Assembly: GCA_034440575.1 (NCBI GenBank)
Contig: JAOTOL010001460.1
Span: 317,501 to 381,500 of the forward strand
Direction: 5' to 3'
Length of the DNA stretch: 64,000 nucleotides
From: Imbricaverruca yamaguchii
Taxonomy: Eukaryota; Arthropoda; Thecostraca; Neoverrucidae
The position numbers and the translations under genes were made by a program. Positions 20,323 to 39,110 of the stretch are shown here, piece by piece (the stretch's first letter is position 1; each line of letters opens with the position of its first letter). The notes beneath the pieces are model-generated. The model ran no database searches. It saw nothing but the letters and a program-made list of their open reading frames with translations, and was not told where the DNA came from.

Positions 20323-21489
20323 CGGCTCCTTCTCCCGGCTGGGGAAGGGCCGGAGTTCCTACCTCCCTCCAGGATCTCAGGAGCTACAGCACCCACAGGA
20401 AGAAAGAATACCGTGAAATAACCATGGCGATTCAAGAAGAATGCATGCAAAACTGTTTGAAGTTGCTCTTGCAAAATATGGCATTACGGGTGATACTGAC
20501 ATCACGAATGACTTCACCTTTAACCACTGATGAGTCATGTTTCGGGTGATTTCGAAAACTAGAAGTGTTTTTGACTTGGAAAGAAAAAGTCGCATCGAAC
20601 TGCTCTATAGAGAAATTAAATTAGGAACTTTCGAAATTATGATTTTCAGAATGTTCAAAGATGTTAAGTTTCAAATTGTTGGATTTTTGGGGAGAGGTAG
20701 ATCACGCTTTAAAATTATAGATTAAGTCATCTTAGCAGCAGAGAAACGTTCACGGCTTTTTGTGCCGCAATTTGTGATTTGGTTCTACAAGGCTTATCAT
20801 GAGGAAGTGACGTCATCCAAATTAAGTTTCGACAAATCCGACATAGCAGTCTCGTTGGTCTGTTGTGATGAGCAATCCCTCTCAGTTCCATGTATGTATC
20901 TATAATCGAGAATGTGTAACATCTGATTACATTTTTTTAGATGATCTCACATGATCAACCGTCGAAAAAGTGGCCTTGGATAACTTGACCCTGACTTGTT
21001 GCTCAAGACGTGCAAATTTGTTGGAGAATATGTGTGTCAGGTTCAGGCGCTATATCGCTTGTCCTTGGTCTGCTATTGCGGTGAGACAGCGTGGGGGAGG
21101 GAGCGGGGGATTTCCAACCACACCGGACGGACGAGGGTTAAGACCATAGCAGAAGGGGGGGGGGTGGAGAATGTCCACACCGGACGAACGAGAGTTGAGC
21201 GATGGCTGTCCATACTTGGGACAGCCTGTCATACCTGGCTTGGTACCAACGACTGGCTTCTGCTCGCGAATTGCAGTGACGTGACGCATGTGTGTACACT
21301 TAACTTGTAGACATCGTAACCATTAGACATTCTGTTCACGGCAGGCTGGCGTCGCGTTAGGGAACAGAAGTGTATTAGCTGGGATCAGCACACGTATTGG
21401 GACCTTCGCACGCAATAGTCGCTGCAATACAGCCATGGCGGGTCGCTGCCTTTGTGCACTCCTATCGCTGACAGACGCCCGGCCTCGAC
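20323..21489. other. Intergenic, no gene recognised
   Basis: Unique DNA, AT-rich from 20420 to 21000. A short CACACCGGACGGACGAG-type segment occurs twice near 21118 and 21178. Confidence 0.4.
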
Positions 21490-21850
21490 AGCACATGTCC
21501 GTGTCAAGGGTCCGCCGACTGCGGGTCTATACTTGGAGAGGTGTTTCTGATGGTTGTACACTCCCACTGCTGACACACGGCCTGCCCTGGCCAACACGTG
21601 TCCGTGTCAAGGGTCCGCCGACTGCGAGGCTGTACTTGGAGAGGTGTTTCTGATGGTTGTACACTCCCAGTGCTGACACACGACCTCCCCTGGTCAACAC
21701 GTGTCCGTGACAAGGGTCCGCCGACTGCGAGTCTGTACTTGGAGAGGTGTTTCTGATGGTTGTACACTCCCACAGCTGACACACGGCCTGCCCTGGGCAA
21801 CACGTGTCCGTGACAAGGATCCGCTGACTGCGGGTCTGTACGTGGAGAGG
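21490..21850. repeat. 103-bp tandem repeat, about 3.5 copies
   Basis: GTCCGTGTCAAGGGTCCGCC recurs with 103-bp spacing (near 21497, 21600, 21703 and 21806), followed each time by CTTGGAGAGGTGTTTCTGAT. Confidence 0.95.
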
Positions 21851-21890
21851 TGCTTCGGGCGGTTCCCTTGTATGTTTATTTTATTTATTT

Positions 21891-22274
21891 TCATGGAGCG
21901 GTAATACGTACACGACTGGTGCAAATGTCCAGCAGGCCTGATTTCTTGGTGCCTTTCGCGAGAAGGCACGTATCAATAAATCCAATCATCCGTCGGCCTC
22001 CAGTAGGAAGCATCGTCCCAGCCCAGTCCCTCGTCAGTTTGATACCCGAGAAAATTCCCTCATCCCCAGAAAATCGTGCAAGATAAAGCGCATTTGTCCG
22101 TTGGCCAGTTGCCACCACCGGACCAGCGTGGCTTGACTTGCAGAAGCCAATGTATTCAAGGTTAATTCGCTGTGGTCGACTTAAGCCTACAGATACTGGA
22201 AACATTCGCCATAAAAGTGCACGATCGTAACGGATTAGTCCATCGACGTCTGTATAATCCCGTACATGAGGCAA
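21891..22274 (-). CDS. Uncharacterised 127-codon ORF, possible mobile-element remnant
   Basis: Open frame beside the noisy segment, with no clear ATG context and no family I recognise. Part of it (R-D-x-x-D-V-D-G-L) recurs on the minus strand at about 23670-23690 beyond the noisy DNA, so the coding-like stretch is duplicated or belongs to a repeat. Treat it as doubtful. Confidence 0.15.
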   Translation of the reverse strand: MPHVRDYTDVDGLIRYDRALLWRMFPVSVGLSRPQRINLEYIGFCKSSHAGPVVATGQRTNALYLARFSGDEGIFSGIKLTRDWAGTMLPTGGRRMIGFIDTCLLAKGTKKSGLLDICTSRVRITAP

Positions 22275-22279
22275 CCCCC

Positions 22280-23910
<1,631 letters not shown>

Positions 23911-24127
23911 AAAATGTGATCTAAAATACAAATAGATGTGTGCACTATGAGCTTCGACGGTGTACATGCATGGAATTTAAATCAGCTAATCATGTTAACT
24001 ACTAGACAAAAACTACGATTTCAATGTAAAAAGCGTGATCATTCCTGCAGTCATGACATAGCTAAGCGACTTGACATGACCTGACCAAAAGTGTGTTTCA
24101 AGAAAGTCAATAAAAATGGTATTATTG
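23911..24127. other. Unique sequence, nothing recognised
   Basis: Normal composition resumes here after the distorted segment. Confidence 0.4.
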
Positions 24128-24745
24128 ACATGACAAACGGTGTCGCGAAGTTTTCTGGTGGTCATGAGATGATTGGCTATACCAGACGGTATCGCGAAGT
24201 TTGCTGGTGGTCGTGAGAGGACTGGCTATACCAGACGGTGTCACGAAGTTTTCTGGTGGTCGTGAGAGGACTGGCTATGCCAGACGGTGTCGCGACGTTT
24301 TCTGGTGGTAGTGAGAGGACTGGCTATACCAGACGGTGTCGCGAAGTTTTCTGGTGGCCGTGAGAGGACTGACTATACCAGACGGTGTAGCGAAGCTTTC
24401 TGGTGGTCGTGAGAGGACTGGCTATATCAGACGGTGTCGCGAAGTTTTCTGGTGGTCGTGAGAGGACTGACTATACCAGACGGTGTCGCGAAGTTTTCTG
24501 GTGGTCGTGAGAGGACTGGCTATACCAGACGGTGTCGCGAAGTTTTCTGGTGGTCGTGAGAGGACTGGCAGACGGTGTCGCGAAGTTTTCTGGTGGTCGT
24601 GAGAGGACTGGCAGACGGTGTCGCGAAGTTTTCTGGCGGTCGTGGGAGGACTGGTTGTGCTAGAGAGACGGTGTCGCGAAATTGTATGGTCGTGGGATGT
24701 TGTATGGTCGTGGGAGGACTGGTTGTGCCAGACGGACGGTATCGC
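24128..24745. repeat. 49-bp minisatellite, about 12 copies
   Basis: Unit GGTGTCGCGAAGTTTTCTGG plus TGGTCGTGAGAGGACTGGC and CTATACCAGAC; later copies lack the last block (about 36-43 bp). Confidence 0.95.
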
Positions 24746-26040
24746 GAAGTTGTATGGTGGTTGTCAATGGACTGGTGGTGGTTTGGCATTCACCTGGCCG
24801 GATGACGGTGTCAGTCAAGCATATCAGCGAGACAAAGGTGCACTGTGCATTGTGCATTGCACAGTGTATGCAGAACGGTCCTCCTGGCCTGGCCCCGGTA
24901 CATTGACTGTATACCACTACACGTGCCTGATCAACACGGGGACTAATTGATTGCGTCATTGTAGACTCACGCCCGCCTCATAAAGATGTCCGCAGACCGG
25001 CGCCGGCGTTTTCCAGGAGGAAAGGCTGCATGCCTCCAAAGCCGTCCGACGATCCTTATCTTCCCCAGGATCAAGATGGTGGCTCATTCCTGGACGTGGC
25101 GGGTCCAGCAGCTAACTGAGGCTAGGGATGGCCCATGACGGCTAACCATGACGTGGGACGGGGCCGCAGTCCGTCATCACACCGTAATTATCTACACCGT
25201 ACCCGTACCAGTGAGTTCACAGTCAACTAGATGTCCCACGTTCTGTGACAAACCGTCCACCCTGCTTCAAGCAGCGGTTGAAGCGGGCACGCTGGCCCCC
25301 AGTTGTTAATTGTCTCTGTTTAGTCTGCTCAATATTTTTAGTTGAAAAACTGGCGCTATGATTCAACAATGATCTAATCCAATCCGGCATCCACATCCAA
25401 ACACATAGCATACAACTAAGCGAGATATATAAATCAAGGAGGCGTGCTGAGGAACGCGAAAGCGACCAAGAGGGACGCGACCAAACAACGTGATGAAACA
25501 GAGGTCTTGATAGAGCCGCGAAGCGAGCGGAAAATTTCTGGTTTTTGCGCGGTGAAAATAGCAACATTTCCGGTTTGATCTAGTGTATTTTTGGTTGCTA
25601 AGGTAGGGGGCGCCTCCCCTGACGACGCTCCTGGCCGTGGCCTTCAAACCACGCTCCGCTGGGCGATGGCCACACACATGTGACTATATCTGATATGCCG
25701 GGGGAGAGTTGTTTCAAAGCTGAGCTCGTTTCCACGCGATGGGATGGGCCACACGTGATAGTGTCACCAGCCGCCCTGTGTAGGCGGCCGATGCTCTGAT
25801 ACGCTCGCTGTCGGGTGTCGACACCTGTGTCCGGCGGCGCGCCAGCTGACGGCAGCGCTCCGTCATCATACGACCGGTCGGTGCGGACCTGCGCGGCAGC
25901 CATTTTTCCAGTTTTGCCGTCGTGTCCGGGAAACCCGCCGCCGCCTGACCCTGCAGAGTATCGCCGGTAAACGCCGCCTGGCGGCCGGCTCGCCGACACC
26001 GCTGTTGGCGGCGGTCGCGAGAAGGCTGAAGAGGCCGACC
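24746..26040. other. Intergenic, GC-rich on its right
   Basis: No gene recognised. From about 25600 the DNA is GC- and CpG-rich, leading into the CRE-containing repeat. A minus-strand ORF of about 150 codons here has no recognisable domain. Confidence 0.35.
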
Positions 26041-26630
26041 GGCGTGACGTCACACGGGGGTGGCGTGAGGCCGTCTGGCGCGCTGCGACTGGCTGTAGCT
26101 GGGCGGTAGCTGGGAAGCGTGCTGGGTGTGGCGATGCTCTTGCCGCATCGTGACGTCACACGGCGGGGGGGGTCGTGTGGCGTGCCGGGGCGCGGCTGTA
26201 GCTGAACCGTGGCTGGGTGTGGCGATAGTCTGGCTGCTCCGCGACGTCACACGGGGGGAGGGGCGGGCGTGCGGTCGTCTGGCGTGCTGTGACGCAGTTG
26301 TAGCTGGGCAGTGGCTGGGCAGTAGCTGGATAGTATGCTGAGCAGCACCTGGGCAGTGGCTGGGCAGTGGCTGGGCAGTGGCTGGGCAGTGGCTGGGCAG
26401 TAGCTGGATAGTATGCTGAGCAGCACCTGGGCAGTGGCTGGGCAGTGGCTGGACAGTGGCTGGGCAGTGGCTGGGCAGTGGCTGGGCAGTGGCTGGGCAG
26501 TGGCTGGGCAGTGGCTGGGCAGTGGCTGGGCAGTGGCTGGGTAGTGGCTGGGCAGTGGCTGGGCAGTGGCTGGGCAGTGGCTGGGCAGTGGTTCGGTATG
26601 GCGATAGTCTGACCGCGCCACGTCACCGGT
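26041..26630. repeat. About 100-bp tandem repeat carrying CRE palindromes, with an internal 11-bp array
   Basis: Three units of about 91-106 bp each include GGGTGTGGCGATAGTCT- or GGCGATGCTCT-like text and a TGACGTCACACGG box (TGACGTCA at 26045-26052 and 26151-26158, CGACGTCA at 26242-26249). A fourth unit is interrupted by about 25 copies of the 11-bp unit CAGTGGCTGGG (26300-26590) and then finishes with GGCGATAGTCTGACC and CACGTCACC. Confidence 0.9.
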
Positions 26631-26888
26631 CGATCGTGGACTGGCAGCCCATCCAGCAACGTGGTTCGTTCCCGGACAGATCGCCGGAGGGCAGCCGGTG
26701 GCCACAGCCGGGGAACAGGGAAACACGCGACGACGCTGAGGTCCAACTGTTGGCGTGACCGACGTCGCAGGTGTATGCATCATGCCCATTGCTGAGCTGG
26801 CGCATATCGAGCTCGGGTTTTCCAGAATAGGCTGCAGTACCGTGAACAATGCGGGCCGGAGATGACCGCACAGCAAACGTGAGCCACC

Positions 26889-27098
26889 CAACATAACGTA
26901 AATACAGGTGTGCCATCAATAGGCCAGCCTGCCCGTACCCAGAACCATGAATCATGCCACTTTGCCCAACATTTCAGCGTTTTTATTCCACGTAACATAA
27001 CGTAAATACAGGTGTGCCATCAATAGGCCCGCCTGGCCGTACCCAGAACCATGAATCATGCCACTTTGCCCGACATTTCAGCGTTTTTACTCAACATT
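26889..27098. repeat. Tandem duplication, two copies of about 104 bp
   Basis: CATAACGTAAATACAGGTGT begins both copies (26894 and 26997), and both end in CATTTCAGCGTTTTTA. The copies differ at only a few positions, so the duplication is recent. Confidence 0.95.
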
Positions 27099-28689
27099 TA
27101 AACAAGGCAATTCTTTCCGATAGCGTTTCTTAGTGGTCCCGGAAGGATTCCAAGATGTATCCCATGTCTATATTTTAGGCGTTGCTGTTCTTCTTCTTCT
27201 GCAGGAAGGAATTGCACCGCAATCGGATCGACAGTTGTGCACTTTTCCTCTGCATTTTGAGGAGACAAGCATGTGTATAGCTGCACAGTAAAACCGACAG
27301 GATCAACACGCGACGGTGATAGAGGGGAAAGTACAGTGCTTGCAACCGATCAGTTGAAACGCTGGAGGCGTGTGTGGGAGTTCGTGAGTCGACCAGAAGA
27401 GCCACGCGACTGGAGTAACGAACTGCAGTCGGGTCAAGTACAAGTGTACTTGACAGGGTGCGCTGCTTCACATAATTGAATCGTTGCATAACTGAAGGCA
27501 TCTGCTTCCCACCATGACCCCATGAGAATATCCAGGAAAAATATTGCGCCTTGCCTTTCTAATAGGGCGTTTATCAACTGTGGATGGCAATGAACCAGGC
27601 GGGTACGCACTTGGTGTGAAAACGCCAGCCCTCGGAGTTGTATGGGATCGGCTATTGCGGGCAAGCCGATTGTCGCTACAACAATCTAAGCACTGTAAAC
27701 ATCACAGGCGCTGGGGCTCGATGTCTCCAAATTATCACAGTCGTGCCCCGCCTAACCGCGACATGCTTATTGATAACTCTGGAATATGTGCCGGCGAAAA
27801 CTTGCTCTTGAAGAAAGCTGCGCCGTGGCCGATAGCTGGCAGACTGGTGGACAGAGCATTTAAAGGTGTGCACATTGTAACGATTGATGTTACGCACTGG
27901 TATTGTTTTTACATTAGCATGGTGTCTGAGACCAGCGATAACAGTGACCAATGAAAAGCAGAGCCGATTTTATGTACCGCGACGTGCACGACTTACTGCG
28001 ACGGTAACGCGCTCCACCTACACCCCCTGTACATGGGTTTAACCACTAGGGAGCTGGGGGGACATGTCCACCAATTTTTTTTAAACAGCGATTTGTCCCC
28101 CCAAGCCTCAGCTCTTGAGCATCGTCGCCGCAAAAATCTACTTAATCATTTATAAAGTGAAAATATATATGCAAGAGAATCACCACTAAAAGCCGGTGTA
28201 GCCAATCAACGAGCTTTACAGGCTATGTGTCGTCACAAAATATCTGAATGGTGAATCAGTAAACTTTATAAATTTCTGCTTCCAGGCCATTCTTGATTAA
28301 CATGAACCTTGACCATCTTTCGTTTTCGCTTTGGTGGAAAATTGTGATCTGCTAGGCAACAAATTCGCATTCTCGCAGGGCTTTATGCGTCTTAGGCTGC
28401 ATTCTCCCGTTCATATATTTATATATCTTGAACAAATGAGACTCTGGGTGTCCTTCGGTATCTTCAAGACCGTTGAGGGAAGTCATGGGTAGCCTTAAGC
28501 ACGTACGTAACAGCATCGTATTCGTATTGGCATTCAGCGATGAGTTCTCCAGAAGCGTATTTGTATTGACATTGGCATTCAGCGACGGATTTATGAACAT
28601 TCGAATCAATTACCACAAATGCTTGTACTGAACACGCTAGAATGAACTACATAGGCCTCATATTACTAATTTAACGGTTAAGATTCAAC
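27099..28689. other. Intergenic, no gene recognised
   Basis: Several ORFs of 60-136 codons occur on both strands without recognisable motifs. I see no repeats or RNA genes. Confidence 0.35.
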
Positions 28690-30265
28690 GGAAACCGGTT
28701 TCTTCTGTCGCCTCTCATTTTTTCCCGTTTTCACCCAAACCTGCCCAAATCTTATATCAAGCAATAGCCTGTGTTGTACCATCCTGCAACATTTCAAATC
28801 AGTACATGCCAAGGTCAAATTTCTTGGTCAAAGATTACCTGCATTTATAAGATGGCGATATTAAAGCGATATCGACCGAACGCGAGGTTTGGTTGCTGTC
28901 GCTTCAATTTCCATAAGATGGGTGTAATTCGGTGTGGTTTGTTGTGCAGCATCAGAAAGCTAAGCAATCGAGTTATTTGTCGAGGACAAATGCCAAGCTG
29001 ATCCTTCGGTCGCAAATTTGTTTCGTTTTCTCAAACCTATCAAAATTTGATATCAAGCAATAATTAGTTGTGAACACTCGAGTAACATTTCAAACCGGGT
29101 CAAGGTCAAAGGTTTGATTGAGCTCTTCGATATCATCTCGTTTCGTCGCTATGGCTTTAAGTTGCATAAAATGTATGTAATTCGTCTCGTATCATTCGTG
29201 TTGTCTTATACTGCAGTAACACAACAACAGGGTTCGAGTCGCTTCGCGCGCTCGCATTTAGCCCCCGGCCGGGAGTGTCAGTTGGCAGCTGGCCCGATAA
29301 GGCCGGGGACAAACTACCGGGCGGCCGTGTCGGTGCATTGGCGGCACGTTAAACTTTCGGTCTAAATTCTGCCGTTGAGCTGGAGTTCATGTATCGGGTG
29401 GTGGGGCCAGGGTTCACGCAACAAGCTCTGCTTAGCAATAGAACCCTGGCTCCTCAAGCCACCCCAACAACTCGGATTAAATTAATTTTTTAAAACCCCC
29501 CAAAAAAACCCATAAAGTTGATATTTAGAAATAATATCGACGGGTCAAAATTCATGGTGATTTCTTCGATCACCTCACATTTGTTTTTGTGGTTCTAGTC
29601 CAAGCCTTCCCAGATCCACTATCAAGGGACAGTTTGTCGTGAACCCTCAAGCAACCTTTTTCAATTGGGATATGTCAAGGTCAAGCCTCAAGGTCAAAGG
29701 CTAGTTCCAAATTTTCAAAGTCCCCGCGATTCGTTGCTATGGGTTCAATGTGCACCAAGTAAGTGTTATTCGACGTGACTTGTGCCGTACTATAATGGTA
29801 CGAAATATAACTAATTTCTAAGTGCAAAGGTCAAACCGATTTCTTTGATCGATTCGCATATATTTTCTTCGCCCTAGCCTACCCACATCTGGTATCAAGC
29901 AATAGCCTGTGGTGGACCTCGAGTAGCATTTCAAACCGGAACGTGTAAATGTACCCCAAGACCGATGGCTTGCTTAAATTGTTCGAAGTCCTCGCGCCTC
30001 GTCACTGTCTTCAATTTTCATCAAGTGAAGTCATTCGACGTCGCGTTTGGTACTCTACCAAACGGTTCAGAATTCACATTAATTTTCGACGTCAAAGTTC
30101 AAACTCATTTATTCGGTCGCCCCGCGTTTCTTTGTTTACTCCCAAAGCTTGGTATCAAGAGAAAGACCGTTGGCAACCCTCAAGTAACATTTCTACCCGG
30201 GACATGTTAAATCAAGCCTCAAGGTCAAAGGCTAGTTTAATTTTTTTAAAGCAATTTTTGTAATT
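28690..30265. repeat. Old satellite, about 5 diverged units of roughly 280-300 bp
   Basis: Recurring landmarks are TATCAAGCAATAGCCTGTG, then A-C-CTCGAGTAACATTTCAAACC-like text, then CAAGGTCAAAGG, then a TTCGTTGCTATGG-like segment. Units begin near 28690, 29010, 29560, 29845 and 30100. They have diverged strongly. A family-A SINE inserted into unit two. Confidence 0.8.
29224..29475 (+). mobile_element. tRNA-derived SINE, family A, copy 2 (5'-truncated)
   Basis: It starts at the B-box region (GGGTTCGAGTCGCTTCGCGC) and continues through the same body as copy 1 (GTGTCAGTTGGCAGCTGGCC, GGCACGTTAAACTTTCG, ACAAGCTCTGCTTAGCAATA), ending in an A/T-rich tail near 29475-29510. The A-box part of the tRNA head is missing, as in a truncated insertion. 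Confidence 0.9.
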
Positions 30266-31204
30266 TTCCAGCGCCGTACCCAATCGTGAAAACGTGAAAA
30301 TGTCGGCTTCCCTTTTCACGTGGCCAGGAGTAGCTCATGGCACAGCACCGGAAACAGTTACACCGGCAAAGTTGCCGGTTGCCATGACTACACGGTGGTG
30401 TTCATTTCGCCGCAATCTGTCCAGTGGATAGCGAGCCGTCTTGCGTCAATTCAAATGGCGTCGGCCGTCCGACGCACTGCAATTTGTCAAATTCGGAAGC
30501 CAAAAAGTCCACTTCCCTGATAAAACAATGGGCGGAAGTGGATTTGCGCGCAACCCGATCTTCGGTCATCCTTGAGCCATGGACGGCACGCCTTTGGTGC
30601 GATTGCACTGAAACAGTGCGCGCACAGCATCTAATATTTGTACCCCCACCGACCTCAGTTACGTCCGTGCGATTGAGTAGTTATATTGGGAGCAGATATT
30701 TCAGAAATTAGTGGCACAACTGCCACCTGAGCCTTACACTGTCGTCACCTATGAACGACAACGCAACACTTAGTACGTAGTTGTGCCTACAAGTGACAGT
30801 TCATACATGAGTAATTATCGTAGCAGACGATGCTAAATGTGCTCACCTCTCAAAGTGAAGCGAAAGTGTTATTTTCTGTAAGTGAACAGCAAACGGCAGT
30901 CGACCAACCAATTGTCCGAACACCAATTACTCAAAACCAAGTCGGTGGACGAACTACGCGTCCAAAACGCGTGCGCTGAACAGAGTTCTGCTCAACTCCA
31001 GCGTTGCCGTTGGCTGGCGTCGCTGAAGGCAAACGGGAGGTCGGCCGCGGCGACTGCATTAGCTGATTATTTTCTAAGCGCTCATTGCATTCTGTCAAGT
31101 ATGCACAATGTCTTGCAAAGTGCGTCCGGGGGACCTTGTGAGCTGGCACCTGCTGTCAATTAAGCCCCGGCCGGCCGGCGGCACGCTCTGGCGAGCCCTG
31201 CAGC
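30266..31204. other. Intergenic, no gene recognised
   Basis: ORFs of up to 95 codons without recognisable domains. The end (about 31164-31214) is CpG-rich and contains CAG/GATCCGATCC and CACG/GTGAGTGAG, splice-like sequences at the edge of the next array. Confidence 0.35.
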
Positions 31205-31805
31205 TTGCAGGATCCGATCCCTGTCACGGTGAGTGAGCAACCACCTCCTGCCACACGATGGCAGAATCCGATCCCTGTCACCGCACGTGGGCGACTCCAC
31301 CTCCTGCCACACGATGGCAGGATCCGATCCCTGTCCCACGTCGCGTGGGCGACTCCACCTCCTGCCACACGATGGCAGGATCCGATCCCTGTCCCACGTC
31401 GCGTGGGCGACTCCACCTCCTGCCACACGATGGCAGGATCCGATCCCTGTCCCACGTCGCGTGGGCGACACCACCTCCTGCCACACGATGGCAGGATCCG
31501 ATCCCTGTCACGGCGCGTGGGCGACTCCACCTCCTGCCACACGATGGCAGGATCCGATCCCTGTCACGGCGCGTGGGCGACTCCACCTCCTGCCACACGA
31601 TGGCAGGATCCGATCCCTGTCACCGCACGTGGGCGACTCCACCTCCTGCCACACAATGGCAGGATCCGATCCCTGTCCCACGTCGCGTGGGCGACTCCAC
31701 CTCCTGCCACACGATGGCAGGATCCGATCCCTGTCACCGCACGTGGGCGACTCCACCTCCTGCCACACGATGGCAGGATCCGATCCCTGTCACCGCACTT
31801 GGGCG
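31205..31805. repeat. 56-58-bp minisatellite, about 10.5 copies
   Basis: Unit GGCAGGATCCGATCCCTGTC plus either CCACGTCGCG or ACCGCACG, then TGGGCGACTCCACCTCCTGC and CACACGAT. Long ORFs on both strands are repeat artefacts. Confidence 0.96.
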
Positions 31806-32977
31806 ACGAGACTGGCATCGAGACTGGCGACGAGACTGGCGACGAGACTGGCATCCTGGCACACGAGACAGTTTATAAACACGGCTCAGCACCTGCAAGC
31901 AGCGTTCAAATGCTGTCCAGCTGGAACGTCAGCACTGTAGGTGACTTCGAGCATAGCTTAGTTGACGTGGCACAGCGGGAATGTGAGCGTGGTTAGCGGC
32001 ATCGAACGTCACAGTATCAATGTAGCGCAGTGGTATCGTGCGCTACGATAGTTTAGTCGTATCGACATGTGTTGTTCGTTGTAGTAAGATAGTCTGACAC
32101 TGTCTGCAAGACTGCCAAGAGAATAGTTGTTTCGAAGTCTTCTAATTTGGTCTTGCACCCAATTGTCCAATCTTAAAATGGGTGAACAATGCCTGATCAT
32201 TTGCGATGAGAAAAAGTAAATTATCTCACTATGATAGTCAGACCGTAAACTATCTATCAGGGATTAACAGAAATTTCCTCTTTATGTTGTTTTGTTGCCA
32301 GTTTTGGATGCCAAATTGCAGGGTAACATAGTGGAGGTAACTTCATCCTGTGATTCTACCGTCACTTTCGCTCATCACTAGCATGGTGTCACCACGTGAC
32401 CAAAATATGGCGGCCGGTATATGAGGACAGGCTGAGCGGCCCGGGATACCAGATCGTTTCAGCTTTCTGTCAAGAATGAACCAGCTATTAGAAGGGATTA
32501 TCATGACCAGGGTTGCGATTAATCAGTAGTAGACCAGTAAGAGGTAATGCACGATTAAATGCTTTGGTTCATCCACTGAACCAGTATCCGAGCCATATGT
32601 GTTGTTTTCTTTATTTTTCAGTTCAACCTCAATGTTGTCTTTGCCACCCGAATAATGTTAACTTTTAGCATGGGACCACATAGAGTGCGTCCCCTCCCCC
32701 ATCCATTCAGAGCCGCCCATTGTCTTCATGTATTGTGTCGCCCCCTTCCACAGCAATTTTTAGAAATCAACTCCCTTGATCGCGGATGAAGACTAATCAT
32801 ACCTGGAATACCGTGTTGACAGCTGGACTCAGAGCTGGCGCACAGATAGGATTTTGGTTAAGCCGGTACCTCGATTGTGGCGATTGATAACAGGTTCGAG
32901 GGAGGGCGTTTCCTGGCATCTATGAGGATTATCCACCGGCTTTCGAAGAAGTATTTTTCCACAATCATATTAATTTC
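31806..32977. other. Intergenic, no gene recognised
   Basis: It begins with a few GAGACTGGCGAC units (31808-31855), then unique AT-rich DNA. Confidence 0.4.
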
Positions 32978-33654
32978 CAGGGCCGGTCGGCCTATGTAAG
33001 GCACTAAGGCGGTGCCTCACCTGAGTAGAGCTGGAAAGTATTGTTGTATGTTATTTTTATAACATGATGCTTTCATCCACTGGACAAATATGCATTAGTG
33101 ACTCACAATTATGTTGAAAATTGAAATTCATTTACATATAAATCATTTGCATCTTAGCTTCCAAACACCTCTATCACTGGTCGGCAGAGGCTAGCCTCTC
33201 GCACAATTCGCCATATAGTGAGTTTTTGTTTCATAACAAGCGCAGGGTAGGCAGGGATAGGAACAACGATAATAATAATTATGTATGTACATATATAATG
33301 TAATGATGATAATATATACAATATATTTGTGTATCCCAGCCATTTAGGGTTATGAAGTTGACATATATGATAACCTCGATGACATATGAATATGTGATTA
33401 TATTTCCCGCCATTTATATATGAAAACTTCCCGGCAATTTCGGAAGCACTTGAACAAGAGGGATAGGGTCGAAATCCACTGCCTTCGGAACGATGGTGAT
33501 AGGCTTGGCACTTTGCAGCGCCAAATTAAGTTGTTGGTCCTCATCTTACCATAAAATAATAATAGGTACTTATTATATAAAGTACTAAAATACTCGTCGA
33601 AATCCGGCGATTTGTTTCTGCCTCACCTCATTTGGGTTCCACGGATCGGCCCTG
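32978..33654. mobile_element. hAT-like non-autonomous DNA transposon (MITE), 677 bp
   Basis: The left end CAGGGCCGGTCGGCC and the right end GGATCGGCCCTG form imperfect terminal inverted repeats; subterminal GGTGCCTCACC and TGCCTCACCTCA also pair across the element. The flanks TTAATTTC and CTAATTTA share six of eight bases, consistent with a decayed 8-bp duplication typical of hAT elements. The AT-rich interior holds no transposase frame. Confidence 0.65.
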
Positions 33655-38270
<4,616 letters not shown>

Positions 38271-38619
38271 CATCTAAGTGCCGCACACCAAACAACTAGT
38301 GACGACCTGATGGGTGTCGTCATATATCAGAGATGGTGGGACATGTATCAATACTTTGGCGTTGAATATTACGGCCGCATTGGTTTTGTAGGAAAAAAAG
38401 CAGTCCAAACCTTCGCAGTCATGTTGGCGTGGCGGAGCCAAAGGACGAGATGATATCTGAGTGGTAGTGTGCATGGTTGCTCAGTCTGTGAGACTGTATC
38501 GGACACTTGATGTTACTTTCGGGGAAACCACCGATCGGAAGAAACATTTTCCAGCTTGACGTTGAGATACATTAGCAGTCATGGGAAGGGGAACTGGGCA
38601 CTGACCACCGCCGAAATTT

Positions 38620-39110
38620 GCAGAGGCATTCCAGCTGTTAAAATGGCACACATGTGGTGTGCAGAGGGGCACCCCAGCAATTGTAGAAGCACCCATGCAA
38701 CTTGGAGAGAGGGCACTCCAACCGTTATAGGGTCACCTCTGCAGGCTGCAAAGAGGGGCTCCCCAGCAATTGTAGCACTTCTGCAGTCTGCATCACTGGT
38801 GCTCTGTAGATAAGCACCCATCCACCGTTGGCCCATACCAGCTTTGCGGGGCACTCAACTGCACTCTCAAGAGGACACATCGGCATTCATAGGGGCACCC
38901 ATGCAGCCTACTGAATGGTAACTCAGCCGTCTTAGGGTACCCTGCAGTCTGAAGAGGAGTATCCCAGCAATTGTAGGGGCACTCCTGCGGCGTGCAGAAT
39001 GGCCCACAATGGTTGAGGGACATCCCTATAGTCCGCAGAAAGGGTACCCCAGCTATTGTGAGGCCATCACAGTAGTTGTATGGCCACCAAGCACCTGTTG
39101 AGCACCCCTG
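38620..39110. repeat. Degenerate minisatellite of about 45-50 bp
   Basis: Diverged units around GGGCACCCCAGCAATTGTAG and CTGCAGTCTGCA repeat about ten times. Clearly ancient compared with most arrays here. Confidence 0.7.
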
